Shown here piece after piece: positions 5,319 through 11,099 of a stretch of 11,707 nucleotides of DNA. The stretch covers positions 1 to 11,707 of the forward strand of contig JBBTTY010000012.1 in NCBI GenBank assembly GCA_038063975.1, given 5' to 3'. The stretch is from UBA6065 sp038063975 (GTDB taxonomy: Bacteria > Patescibacteriota > Minisyncoccia > Phycocordibacterales > UBA6065). A program made the position numbers and the translations under genes. Each line of letters starts with the position of its first letter. Position 1 is the stretch's first letter. The notes beneath the pieces are model-generated. The model was not told where the DNA came from. It saw nothing but the letters and a program-made list of their open reading frames with translations, and searched no databases.

Positions 5319-6512
5319 ATGGCAGAATTTTCACGAACAAAGCCTCATGTAAATGTCGGTACAATCGGTCACGTTGACCACGGCAAGACGACTCTCACCG
5401 CCGCTATCCTTGCGACTCAAGCTCGCGATGGCTTGGCTAATCCGAAAGCCTATGCAGATATCGCAAAGGGAGGCACCGTTCGCGACGCTTCAAAAATTGT
5501 TACCATTTCTCTCGCTCATGTCGAATACGAATCTGAAAAACGTCATTACGCTCACATAGACTGTCCCGGGCACGCTGACTTCATAAAAAACATGATCACC
5601 GGTGCTGCTCAAATGGACGGAGCCGTTCTCGTGGTTTCCGCTATCGACGGTCCTATGCCCCAGACACGTGAACATATCCTCCTCGCCAAACAGGTCGGTG
5701 TACCACGCATCGTTGTTTTTCTCAACAAATGCGATGCCGTAGACGACAAAGATTTAATTGACCTCGTCGAAGGTGAAGTGCGTGATCTCCTCACCAAATA
5801 CGGCTTTGATGGCGCAAATACTCCTGTTATTCGCGGTTCAGCTCTTAAAGCTCTCGAAGCCAAAGACAACAAAAACGAGTGGGCTATGAAAATAAAGGAA
5901 CTCATAACCACTCTCGACACTTATATCCCAATGCCAGAGCGCGCAACTGACAAACCATTCCTCATGCCTATCGAAGACATATTCTCTATAGAAGGTCGTG
6001 GTACTGTAGTTACAGGTCGTATAGAACGCGGTCAAGTAAAAATTGGCGATGAAGTAGAAATTGTCGGTATTCAACCTACATCAAAGACTGTTATTACCGG
6101 TATCGAAATGTTCAACAAACAACTCCAATCAGGTATGGCTGGAGATAATGCCGGAGTGCTCCTGCGCGGTACAGCAAAAGACGCCGTCCATCGTGGACAG
6201 GTTCTCGCTAAACCAGGTACGACTACCCCTCATACGGAATTCGAGGCAGAGGTGCTCATTTTGAAAAAGGAAGAAGGGGGCCGACACACACCATTCTTCA
6301 ACGGTTACAAACCACAGTTTTACGTTCGAACCACTGACGTTACAGGTGAAGTGACTCTAAATCCAGGTGTTGAAATGGTTATGCCTGGCGATACAGTGAC
6401 GTTTAAAGTAAAACTCCATGCCCCTATCGCTCTCGAAGAAAAGCAGAGATTCGCTATCCGCGAAGGTGGCAAGACTGTCGGTGCAGGCGTCGTCACAAAA
6501 ATCACAAAATAA
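5319..6512 (+). CDS. tuf: Translation elongation factor EF-Tu
   Basis: EF-Tu delivers aminoacyl-tRNA to the ribosomal A site as a ternary complex with GTP. The 397 residues are normal length. G1 is GHVDHGKT (17-24), G3 is DCPGH (81-85), G4 is NKCD (136-139) and G5 is SAL (174-176). Domain 2 shows GRGTVVTGRIERG, and domain 3 shows GGRHTPFFNGYKPQFY and the usual end REGGKTVGAGVVTKI. Switch I is unusual: instead of APEEKARGITIN the protein reads KGGTVRDASKIVTIS (50-64). This keeps the essential Thr62 but replaces the Arg-Gly, and is about two residues longer than in E. coli. The start, MAEFSRTKPHVNVGTIGH, is unambiguous although it lacks a Shine-Dalgarno. rpsJ follows after 33 nt, the conserved str/S10 junction. 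fusA, the usual left neighbour, is replaced by the surface-protein gene. Confidence 0.98.
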   Translation: MAEFSRTKPHVNVGTIGHVDHGKTTLTAAILATQARDGLANPKAYADIAKGGTVRDASKIVTISLAHVEYESEKRHYAHIDCPGHADFIKNMITGAAQMDGAVLVVSAIDGPMPQTREHILLAKQVGVPRIVVFLNKCDAVDDKDLIDLVEGEVRDLLTKYGFDGANTPVIRGSALKALEAKDNKNEWAMKIKELITTLDTYIPMPERATDKPFLMPIEDIFSIEGRGTVVTGRIERGQVKIGDEVEIVGIQPTSKTVITGIEMFNKQLQSGMAGDNAGVLLRGTAKDAVHRGQVLAKPGTTTPHTEFEAEVLILKKEEGGRHTPFFNGYKPQFYVRTTDVTGEVTLNPGVEMVMPGDTVTFKVKLHAPIALEEKQRFAIREGGKTVGAGVVTKITK

Positions 6513-6545
6513 TAGCCAATAACCAGCAATTTGTAATCTGATCAT

Positions 6546-6923
6546 ATGGCCGAAGTAACAAAAAAAACAGTCGCGAAAAAGCCAAAAGCAGTGAAAGCGC
6601 CAAAAATAGAGGCGGTTATTCCGAGACTGCGTATCCGCGTCCGCGCCTATGAGAACAAAGTTCTGGACGCTTCGGTAAAGCAAATCATAGACACGGCTCT
6701 CCGCTATGATGTCGTGGTCATCGGTCCAGTTCCACTTCCAACCGAAATCAAAAAATATACTGTAAACCGATCGGCATTCGTTTATAAAAATGCCCGTGAG
6801 CAGTTTGAGATGAGGGTTCACAAGAGACTGATTGATATCCTAAATCCAAACGCAAAAATCATAGAGGCTCTGACAAATATGTCATTGCCTAGCGGGGTGA
6901 ACATAGATGTGAAGATGATATAG
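6546..6923 (+). CDS. rpsJ: 30S ribosomal protein S10 with N-terminal extension
   Basis: S10 belongs to the 30S head and also acts with NusB in transcription antitermination. The 125-residue protein contains the full S10 fold from about residue 27: PRLRIRVRAYENKVLDAS, then the hallmark loop GPVPLPTEIKKYTV (60-73), REQFEMRVHKRLIDI (84-98) and the ending LPSGVNIDVKMI. The usual length is about 102, and the extra ~25 residues form a Lys/Ala-rich N-terminal tail (TKKTVAKKPKAVKAPK), likely disordered and RNA-binding. No Shine-Dalgarno precedes the ATG. It lies 33 nt after tuf and is probably co-transcribed. In most bacteria rplC follows at once, but here the multi-hairpin element starts 3 nt after the stop codon, and rplC is about 1.5 kb away. 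Confidence 0.96.
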   Translation: MAEVTKKTVAKKPKAVKAPKIEAVIPRLRIRVRAYENKVLDASVKQIIDTALRYDVVVIGPVPLPTEIKKYTVNRSAFVYKNAREQFEMRVHKRLIDILNPNAKIIEALTNMSLPSGVNIDVKMI

Positions 6924-6925
6924 TC

Positions 6926-7114
6926 AAAAAACCAGCACATACGAGTTTTTTCATTGCTCGGCACCGGGACCATTGAATTAGCTAAACATAATCGGTCCTA
7001 ATCGTCTTACAGACGCTGTCCACTCATTGGCTCTCGCAGACTCGAGCTCAATGAGTCTTGCGGATGCTCCGCATCCTCACCTCGCAATTCAAAAACTATA
7101 TGTGCTGGTTTTCT
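6926..7114. repeat. Multi-hairpin element bounded by a long inverted repeat
   Basis: The ends AAAACCAGCACATA (6928-6941) and TATGTGCTGGTTTT (7099-7112) are a perfect 14-bp inverted repeat. With a few mismatches the pairing continues inward to ATTGC (6953-6957) with GCAAT (7084-7088), making a ~30-bp basal stem. Inside are four more hairpins: GGACC (6967-6971)/GGTCC (6994-6998), extended by ATT/AAT; CGTCT (7003-7007)/AGACG (7011-7015); ACTCATTGGCTC (7022-7033)/GAGC-T-CAATGAGT (7044-7056); and GGATGC (7062-7067)/GCATCC (7071-7076). No reading frame is seen. It fits either a MITE-like non-autonomous element or a structured RNA in the S10 operon transcript. The U-rich right arm could also terminate transcription. 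Confidence 0.75.
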
Positions 7115-7122
7115 TGTACCCG

Positions 7123-7140
7123 TAACTTATGGAAAAGTTA
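7123..7140. promoter_or_regulatory. Small inverted repeat upstream of the ORF6N gene
   Basis: TAACTT (7123-7128) and AAGTTA (7135-7140) form 6-bp arms around ATGGAA. It overlaps a TTATCCACA nonamer (7138-7146) identical to the E. coli DnaA-box consensus. It could be an operator for the gene at 7201. A weak promoter, TTGCGT (7151-7156) with TTATCT (7174-7179), lies just downstream. Confidence 0.3.
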
Positions 7141-7200
7141 TCCACAGTTATTGCGTAAAAATTCATAATTTCTTTATCTCGGTTTTGTTAGGGTTTTGGT

Positions 7201-7713
7201 ATGAAAAAAGATAAGAAAATAATTCCGGTTGTAATAGAGGAGCGGATTTTTATAATTCGGGGAAAGAAAGTAATGATAGATGCTCATTTAGCAGAACTCT
7301 ATCAAGTGACGACAAAACATTTAAATCAACAAGTAAAAAGAAATTTAAAAAGGTTCCCTGCAGATTTTATGTTTCAATTAACAATAAATGAAAAAGATGA
7401 GGTGGTCACAATTTGTGACCACCTAGCAAACTTGAAATTTTCACACAAATTACCGTATGCTTTTACTGAACATGGGGTTGCCATGCTCTCTTCTGTGCTT
7501 CGAAGTGATCGTGCTGTGCAAATGAGTGTTTTTATAGTTCGTGCATTTGTAAAACTTCACGAACTACTTTTAACTAATATGGAACTGGCAAAAAAATTCA
7601 ATGAACTGGAACGTACTCAAAAAGAGCAAGGACAACAGATATCAACAATAAATTCCGTTGTCACACAACTGATAAATCCACCTAAGGATCCAGCTGGTTT
7701 TCGTTTCGATTGA
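7201..7713 (+). CDS. ORF6N-domain DNA-binding protein
   Basis: The 170-residue protein has an N-terminal ORF6N domain (about 8-115). The landmarks are RIFIIRGKKVMIDAHLAELY (15-34), the helix LNQQVKRNLKRFPADFMFQL (41-60), the segment VVTICDHL (68-75), LPYAFTEHGVAMLSSVL (84-100) and VQMSVFIVRAF (106-116). A likely coiled coil follows (about 118-158), then the Pro-rich tail PPKDPAGF. ORF6N proteins are phage- and plasmid-associated DNA-binding regulators or antirepressors and are frequent in CPR genomes; the target here is unknown. AGGG at 7190-7193 may serve as a ribosome binding site. The gene sits between rpsJ and rplC, an insertion into the S10 operon. Codons 67-75 contain a perfect 25-bp DNA palindrome. 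The domain looks complete, so the gene is probably functional. Confidence 0.85.
   Translation: MKKDKKIIPVVIEERIFIIRGKKVMIDAHLAELYQVTTKHLNQQVKRNLKRFPADFMFQLTINEKDEVVTICDHLANLKFSHKLPYAFTEHGVAMLSSVLRSDRAVQMSVFIVRAFVKLHELLLTNMELAKKFNELERTQKEQGQQISTINSVVTQLINPPKDPAGFRFD
7400..7424. repeat. Perfect 25-bp palindrome inside the ORF6N gene
   Basis: AGGTGGTCACAA (7400-7411) and TTGTGACCACCT (7413-7424) are perfectly complementary around a single T. The palindrome lies in the ORF6N coding sequence over EVVTICDHL. Part may follow from the encoded motif, but 12 matched base pairs including third-codon positions go beyond what the protein requires. It may be a binding site for the protein itself or an mRNA hairpin. 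Confidence 0.8.
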
Positions 7714-7730
7714 CTATAAGGGGGGATAGG

Positions 7731-7761
7731 TATATGATAATTTCATACATTATCATATAAT
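7731..7761 (+). promoter_or_regulatory. Operator/promoter of the ParD/RelE-type operon
   Basis: TATATGATAAT (7731-7741) and ATTATCATATA (7749-7759) form perfect 11-bp arms around TTCATAC. The right arm overlaps a consensus -10 TATAAT (7756-7761), with a weak -35-like TATGAT (7733-7738) 17 bp away. A further TCATATAAT follows at 7763-7771. Ribbon-helix-helix antitoxins repress their own promoters at such repeats. The predicted transcription start (about 7768) almost coincides with the ATGs at 7770 and 7776. Confidence 0.65.
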
Positions 7762-7775
7762 TTCATATAATGATT

Positions 7776-7994
7776 ATGACCACTATATCTATACCCATAA
7801 CGTCGAAACAGGAAAGCTTTATAAAGTCTCTTATAAAGAGAGGAACAGTTGCTAACAAGGCTCATGCTGTACGTCGTGCCCTCGATCTCATGGCCGAGGA
7901 AGAGGTTGTTTTACGTGTGCTCAAATCTCAACAGGAGGCGAAGGAAGGAAAAATACTTCGTGGCGATTTGGATGATCTTGTAAAACTCTTTTAA
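7776..7994 (+). CDS. ParD/CopG-like ribbon-helix-helix antitoxin
   Basis: This protein of 72 residues (74 from the alternative ATG at 7770) begins MTTISIPIT, the beta strand of a ribbon-helix-helix DNA-binding fold. The next segment, KQESFIKSLIKRGTVANKAHAVRRALDLMAEEE, matches the two helices of ParD-like antitoxins, with the turn around RGTVANKAHAV. The C-terminal tail (VLKSQQEAKEGKILRGDLDDLVKLF) is the part expected to wrap the toxin. I prefer the ATG at 7776 because family members start MTTI or similar; the ATG at 7770 would add MI. The stop codon is directly followed by the toxin ATG with no gap, implying translational coupling. The palindrome upstream suggests autorepression. No ribosome binding site is visible, and transcription may start at or within a few bases of the start codon. 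Confidence 0.82.
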   Translation: MTTISIPITSKQESFIKSLIKRGTVANKAHAVRRALDLMAEEEVVLRVLKSQQEAKEGKILRGDLDDLVKLF

Positions 7995-8252
7995 ATGATT
8001 TCAGTTTCTTATACACCGTCTTTCTTGAAACAGGCCAAGTCTCTCGAAAATAGGGTATATCGAGATTTAAAGAAAAAAATTGAATTACTCAAAAACCCAC
8101 AGAATCATAAAGTTTTAAAAGTTCACAAACTTCATGACAGACTCTATGGTTGTTATGCGTTTTCTATTACACACAGCATTAGGGTTATCTTTGAATACAC
8201 TACAAAATCAGAGGTTCTATTTCACGATGTAGGTGGTCATGAGATATATTAA
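7995..8252 (+). CDS. RelE/YafQ-like mRNA interferase toxin
   Basis: The 85-residue protein has the size and pattern of RelE-superfamily toxins: an opening strand ISVSYTPSFLKQAKSL, Lys-rich helices (VYRDLKKKIELLKNPQNHKVLKVHKL), then the core strands LYGCYAFSITHSIRVIFEY and the ending VLFHDVGGHEIY. RelE-type toxins cut mRNA in the ribosomal A site. The late Arg of SIRVIFEY and the terminal GGHEIY (His, Tyr) occupy the places of the usual catalytic or RNA-contact residues of the YafQ branch. The RelE/YafQ assignment is favoured over ParE (gyrase poison), but the two cannot be separated by eye. The gene abuts the antitoxin with zero spacing. It lies just upstream of the promoter that restarts the ribosomal operon, so toxin transcription could read into rplC. 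Confidence 0.85.
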   Translation: MISVSYTPSFLKQAKSLENRVYRDLKKKIELLKNPQNHKVLKVHKLHDRLYGCYAFSITHSIRVIFEYTTKSEVLFHDVGGHEIY

Positions 8253-8289
8253 TAATAGAGTGCAAAAATGGGTGGGGTTATTCAGAAAG

Positions 8290-8318
8290 TTGCATTATTT
8301 TCAGGCCTAGTGTAGTAT
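8290..8318 (+). promoter_or_regulatory. Promoter for the rplC-rplD-rplW-rplB block
   Basis: TTGCAT (8290-8295) and TAGTAT (8313-8318) are spaced by exactly 17 bp. Transcription would start near 8325, giving a leader of about 79 nt before rplC. A secondary promoter is expected here because the toxin-antitoxin insertion separates these genes from the tuf-rpsJ promoter. Confidence 0.55.
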
Positions 8319-8328
8319 CTTCGTCATT

Positions 8329-8347
8329 GAAGCGACTGCTTCTTTTT
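8329..8347 (+). terminator. Short hairpin with T5 tract at the start of the rplC leader
   Basis: GAAGC (8329-8333) and GCTTC (8338-8342) form a 5-bp stem with a GACT loop, followed by TTTTT (8343-8347). It lies within the first ~25 nt of the predicted transcript. It may terminate relE read-through or act as a leader pause or attenuator. The stem is short, so strength is uncertain. Confidence 0.4.
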
Positions 8348-8366
8348 AGTTTTAAAAGTATTTAGA

Positions 8367-8395
8367 GAGCCTACGGATCCCCCAGATCCGCGCTC
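8367..8395 (+). promoter_or_regulatory. Leader stem-loop just before the rplC start
   Basis: An outer stem GAGC (8367-8370)/GCTC (8392-8395) encloses an inner stem CGGATC (8374-8379)/GATCCG (8385-8390) with loop CCCCA. The small internal loop is CTA opposite C. It ends 8 nt before the rplC ATG, where a ribosome must bind, and there is no Shine-Dalgarno. It is a plausible target for autogenous control by L3 or L4; other bacteria regulate S10 operons through an mRNA leader. Confidence 0.5.
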
Positions 8396-8403
8396 GGGCA
8401 AAC

Positions 8404-9045
8404 ATGAAATTTATACTCGGTACAAAGAAAAATATGACACAGATTTTTGACGCTAATGGGCGTGCTTTTCCCGCAACTATTCTTTCGGCTGGTCCGGTCA
8501 TAGTTACACAAGTGAAAACAGTAGCGACTGACGGTTACAGTGGCGTTCAAGTCGGTTTTGGCGAACAAAAAGAGCGGAGACTTGGTAAAGCGGTTGTGGG
8601 ACATTTGAAGGTGGCGGTTTCGGCGGGCGCAGCTGGCAATTATCGACACATGAGTGAATTCCGACTTTCAAGTGAAGAAACGGCAAAATTTAAAGTTGGT
8701 GATCGTGTTGACCTTTCTACATTCGCCGAGGGCGACTCTGTTTCCGTTCGTTCGCTCTCAAAAGGCAAGGGTTTCCAAGGCGTGGTCAAGCGTCATCATT
8801 TCAGAGGAGGCCCGAGAACTCACGGTCAAAAACATTCGGAGCGCGAACCCGGTTCGATCAACGGTGGTGGACGCGTTGGCTCTGGTCGTGTGGCAAAAGG
8901 CAAGAGAATGCCCGGCAGAATGGGTGGTGATATGGTTACCGTTCAAAATTTAAAAGTTCTCCAGATACGTCCAGAAACAAATGAATTAGTCGTGCACGGC
9001 TCTCTTCCCGGTCGAAAGGGAGTTCTAGTTTCTATTGTCGCCTAA
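8404..9045 (+). CDS. rplC: 50S ribosomal protein L3
   Basis: L3 is an early-assembling 50S protein that reaches toward the peptidyl transferase centre. The 213 residues cover the whole family: the start MKFILGTKKNMTQIFDANGR, the beta-barrel core (GVQVGFGEQKERRLGKA, 47-63), the typical SLSKGKGFQGVVKRHHFRGG (117-136), the extended loop (137-180) with THGQKHSEREPGSI, and KGKRMPGRMGGDMVTVQNL (165-183). At the loop tip it reads NGGGRVGSGRV rather than the GQNQTPGKV of E. coli, so the glutamine methylated by PrmB in enterobacteria is absent. The start follows a stem-loop and lacks a Shine-Dalgarno. rplD follows 11 nt after the stop. This gene opens the second block of the interrupted S10 operon. 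Confidence 0.97.
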   Translation: MKFILGTKKNMTQIFDANGRAFPATILSAGPVIVTQVKTVATDGYSGVQVGFGEQKERRLGKAVVGHLKVAVSAGAAGNYRHMSEFRLSSEETAKFKVGDRVDLSTFAEGDSVSVRSLSKGKGFQGVVKRHHFRGGPRTHGQKHSEREPGSINGGGRVGSGRVAKGKRMPGRMGGDMVTVQNLKVLQIRPETNELVVHGSLPGRKGVLVSIVA

Positions 9046-9056
9046 TTTTTAAATAT

Positions 9057-9755
9057 ATGACTACAACTACGAAAGAAAAGAAGGTAAAAAATATGGAAGC
9101 AACTATCTATAATACAAAGGGCACACCTGCTGGCACAATAGTTTTGCCTAAAAAGATTTTCGGCGTTTCTTGGAACTCTGACCTCGTTCATCAAGTCATG
9201 CACTCTATGATGTCTTCAGCTCGTCAGCCTATAGCTCATACAAAAACTCGTGGTGAGGTACGAGGAGGTGGCAAAAAGCCTTGGAGACAAAAAGGTACTG
9301 GTCGCGCACGGCACGGTTCGACCCGTTCTCCTCTCTGGATCGGCGGAGGTGTGGCTCATGGTCCTCGTAAAGACAAAAATTACGACAGAAAAATAAATAA
9401 AACCATGAAAACAAAAGCTTTTATCACTCTACTTTCAAAGAAATGGAAAGACGGTGAAATACTTTTTGTAGATTCACTTTTTTTCCCATCTCCAAAGACG
9501 ACCGAGGCAAAGACGGTTCTTGTTTCTCTTGCTAAAAACATAGGCTTTGAAAAACTTTCAACAAAGCCAAAAAACGCGGCATTTATCGCTCTCGCCAAAA
9601 AAAATATCAATGTTGAAAAAAGTTTCCGAAATATCGGCTCTATTGCTCTGGATGAAACAAGAAATCTGAATTTGCTCGATGTTTTGAATCACAAATTTAT
9701 TATCATTGAAAATCCGGTCGAATCAATGAAAGTCATTGAATCTAAAATCCAATAA
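9057..9755 (+). CDS. rplD: 50S ribosomal protein L4
   Basis: L4 binds 23S rRNA domain I, lines the exit tunnel and in some bacteria represses its own operon. The 232-residue protein shows the L4 globular start MEATIYNTKGTPAGTIVLPKKIFG (from residue 13), the tunnel loop RGEVRGGGKKPWRQKGTGRA (65-84), then RHGSTRSPLWIGGGVAHGP (85-103). The C-terminal half has ALAKKNINVEKSFRNIGSIAL and LNLLDVLNHKFIII. Translation from 9057 adds a 12-residue basic tail (MTTTTKEKKVKN) before the usual N-terminus. The internal ATG at 9093 would give the conventional length and has GAAGG upstream at 9078-9082, so either start is possible. The 9057 ATG is preceded by AAATAT, as are rplW and rplB, which favours it. There is no Shine-Dalgarno at 9057. 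Confidence 0.96.
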   Translation: MTTTTKEKKVKNMEATIYNTKGTPAGTIVLPKKIFGVSWNSDLVHQVMHSMMSSARQPIAHTKTRGEVRGGGKKPWRQKGTGRARHGSTRSPLWIGGGVAHGPRKDKNYDRKINKTMKTKAFITLLSKKWKDGEILFVDSLFFPSPKTTEAKTVLVSLAKNIGFEKLSTKPKNAAFIALAKKNINVEKSFRNIGSIALDETRNLNLLDVLNHKFIIIENPVESMKVIESKIQ

Positions 9756-9775
9756 TATAAACAACATAGAAATAT

Positions 9776-10225
9776 ATGGCTCTATTTTGGCAAAAAGGAA
9801 ATAAAGAAACGCTAGTGGTAAAGCCTGAAAAGGTAACGAAAAAGCCTATCGTAAAAACTTCTGTAAAAACAAAGGTTGAAAAAAAGGCACTCGTAAAATC
9901 AGAAAATCAGGCTGAAAAGCGTTCCGCAGCTGTTACTGGTGGAGTTACCTTTCCAAAAGGTTCGGCTGTTATAAAGCCTCGTATTACGGAAAAATCAGGC
10001 CAATTATCCCAAAAAGGCGTTTATACGTTTGAAGTTTTGAAGAGCGCTAATTCACAGCAAATTTCGGTAGCCATAAAAGAAGCGTACAAAGTTACTCCGG
10101 TAAAAATTTCAATTGCTCCAATCAAATCCAAAACAATGTTTACTCGAGGTAAATTAGGCAGAACAGTTTCTGGTAAAAAAGCCTACGTTTATTTGAAGAA
10201 GGGCGAAAAAATAGAATTCATCTAA
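9776..10225 (+). CDS. rplW: 50S ribosomal protein L23 with long N-terminal extension
   Basis: L23 sits at the tunnel exit and is the docking site for trigger factor and SRP. The L23 fold begins near residue 64: AVIKPRITEKSGQLSQKGVY, then TFEVLKSANSQQISVAIKEA, YKVTPVKISIAPI, the loop MFTRGKLGRTVSGKKAYVYL and the end KKGEKIEFI. The first ~60 residues (MALFWQKGNKETLVVKPEKV and so on) are a Lys/Val/Thr-rich extension absent from typical ~95-100-residue L23. It is probably disordered and could contact rRNA or exit-site factors. The ATG is preceded by GAAATAT and no Shine-Dalgarno. It is 20 nt after rplD and 19 nt before rplB, in one operon. Confidence 0.95.
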   Translation: MALFWQKGNKETLVVKPEKVTKKPIVKTSVKTKVEKKALVKSENQAEKRSAAVTGGVTFPKGSAVIKPRITEKSGQLSQKGVYTFEVLKSANSQQISVAIKEAYKVTPVKISIAPIKSKTMFTRGKLGRTVSGKKAYVYLKKGEKIEFI

Positions 10226-10244
10226 TTTTAATTATCAAAAATAT

Positions 10245-11099
10245 ATGAAAACATATAGACCAACCAGCCCATCGAGACGTGGCATGCAGACCATAAACTT
10301 CAAAGATTATGTTACAAAGAAAAATCCTTTGAAGGCTCTCACATATGGCAGAAAGCGTGATGTAGGACGGAATGCTTTTGGTCGTGTCACGGTTCGTCAT
10401 AAAGGTGGAGGACACAAGAGACTCTATAGAGATATATCTTTTTCATATGACAAACTGGATATTCCGGCAACTGTTCAATCTGTCGAATACGACCCAAATC
10501 GTTCTGGTTTTATAGGTCTCGTCGCCTATCGTGATGGAAAGAGGCGATATGTATTGCTTCCAAAATCTGTCAAAGTTGGCACTACGATTATTGCCGGATC
10601 AAGTGTTGCTGTTGAAGCAGGTAATGCTTTACCCTTAAAGAAAATTCCTGTCGGCACATTTATTTATAATATCGAACTAAAGCCAAAAGGTGGAGCAAAG
10701 GTTGCTCGTGCCGCTGGCATATTTGCCCAGGTTATTGGTAACGATGCTAGATATACGCAGATCAAAATGCCTTCGACGGAAATTCGCAGAGTTCACGAAG
10801 AATGTTTTGCTATGATCGGTCAGGTTTCAAATGATGAACATTGGCTCGTCAATTCAGGTAAAGCGGGACGTTCCAGATGGCTCGGTATTCGTCCTACTGT
10901 CCGTGGTACAGCTCAAAACCCGGTAGACCATCCATACGGCGGAGGTGAAGGTCGTCAGGGTAGAGGTTTACGACGTCTCAAAACTCGTTGGGGCAAGCCA
11001 TCTGGTAAGGGTCAAAAAACCAGAACACCAAAGAAATACTCGAATGTCTTTATTGTTACTCGTAGAAAAGTTGGTAAAGATAGAAATTCTATTCAATAA
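10245..11099 (+). CDS. rplB: 50S ribosomal protein L2
   Basis: L2 is a large 23S-binding protein required for subunit association and peptidyl transferase activity. The 284 residues are near normal length. The start is MKTYRPTSPSRRGMQTINF; the RNA-binding domain contains GRNAFGRVTVRHKGGGHKR (41-59), EYDPNRSGFIGLVAYRDGKR (81-100) and PVGTFIYNIELKPKGGAKVARAAG (135-158). The C-terminal domain has VNSGKAGRSRWLGIRPTVRG (202-221), NPVDHPYGGGEGR (225-237) and WGKPSGKGQKTRTPKK. His229, critical in E. coli L2, is conserved, while the usual second His of HPHGGG is Tyr231 and the Met before NPVDH is Gln224. rpsS would normally follow but is absent. The last codons overlap, on the other strand, the end of a toxin remnant. 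Confidence 0.97.
   Translation: MKTYRPTSPSRRGMQTINFKDYVTKKNPLKALTYGRKRDVGRNAFGRVTVRHKGGGHKRLYRDISFSYDKLDIPATVQSVEYDPNRSGFIGLVAYRDGKRRYVLLPKSVKVGTTIIAGSSVAVEAGNALPLKKIPVGTFIYNIELKPKGGAKVARAAGIFAQVIGNDARYTQIKMPSTEIRRVHEECFAMIGQVSNDEHWLVNSGKAGRSRWLGIRPTVRGTAQNPVDHPYGGGEGRQGRGLRRLKTRWGKPSGKGQKTRTPKKYSNVFIVTRRKVGKDRNSIQ

Noticed and set aside
6357..6821. 154-codon minus-strand frame across the end of tuf and rpsJ
   Set aside because: It is antisense to two certain core genes, its composition (many Phe, Cys, Trp) is typical of shadow frames, and it has no family resemblance.
6926..7114. Multi-hairpin element as an integron attC site
   Set aside because: I could not find paired RYYYAAC/GTTRRRY core sites at the ends, and there is no integrase or cassette array nearby. 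A MITE-like or RNA explanation fits better.
7138..7146. TTATCCACA, identical to the E. coli DnaA-box consensus, as a hint of a replication origin
   Set aside because: It is a single nonamer without a cluster, an AT-rich unwinding region or dnaA/dnaN nearby. The similarity of its complement to the start of the dispersed repeat (GTGCATAACTTTCC) is short and may be chance.
8654..8953. 99-codon plus-strand frame within rplC
   Set aside because: It is an out-of-frame shadow of the conserved L3 coding sequence.
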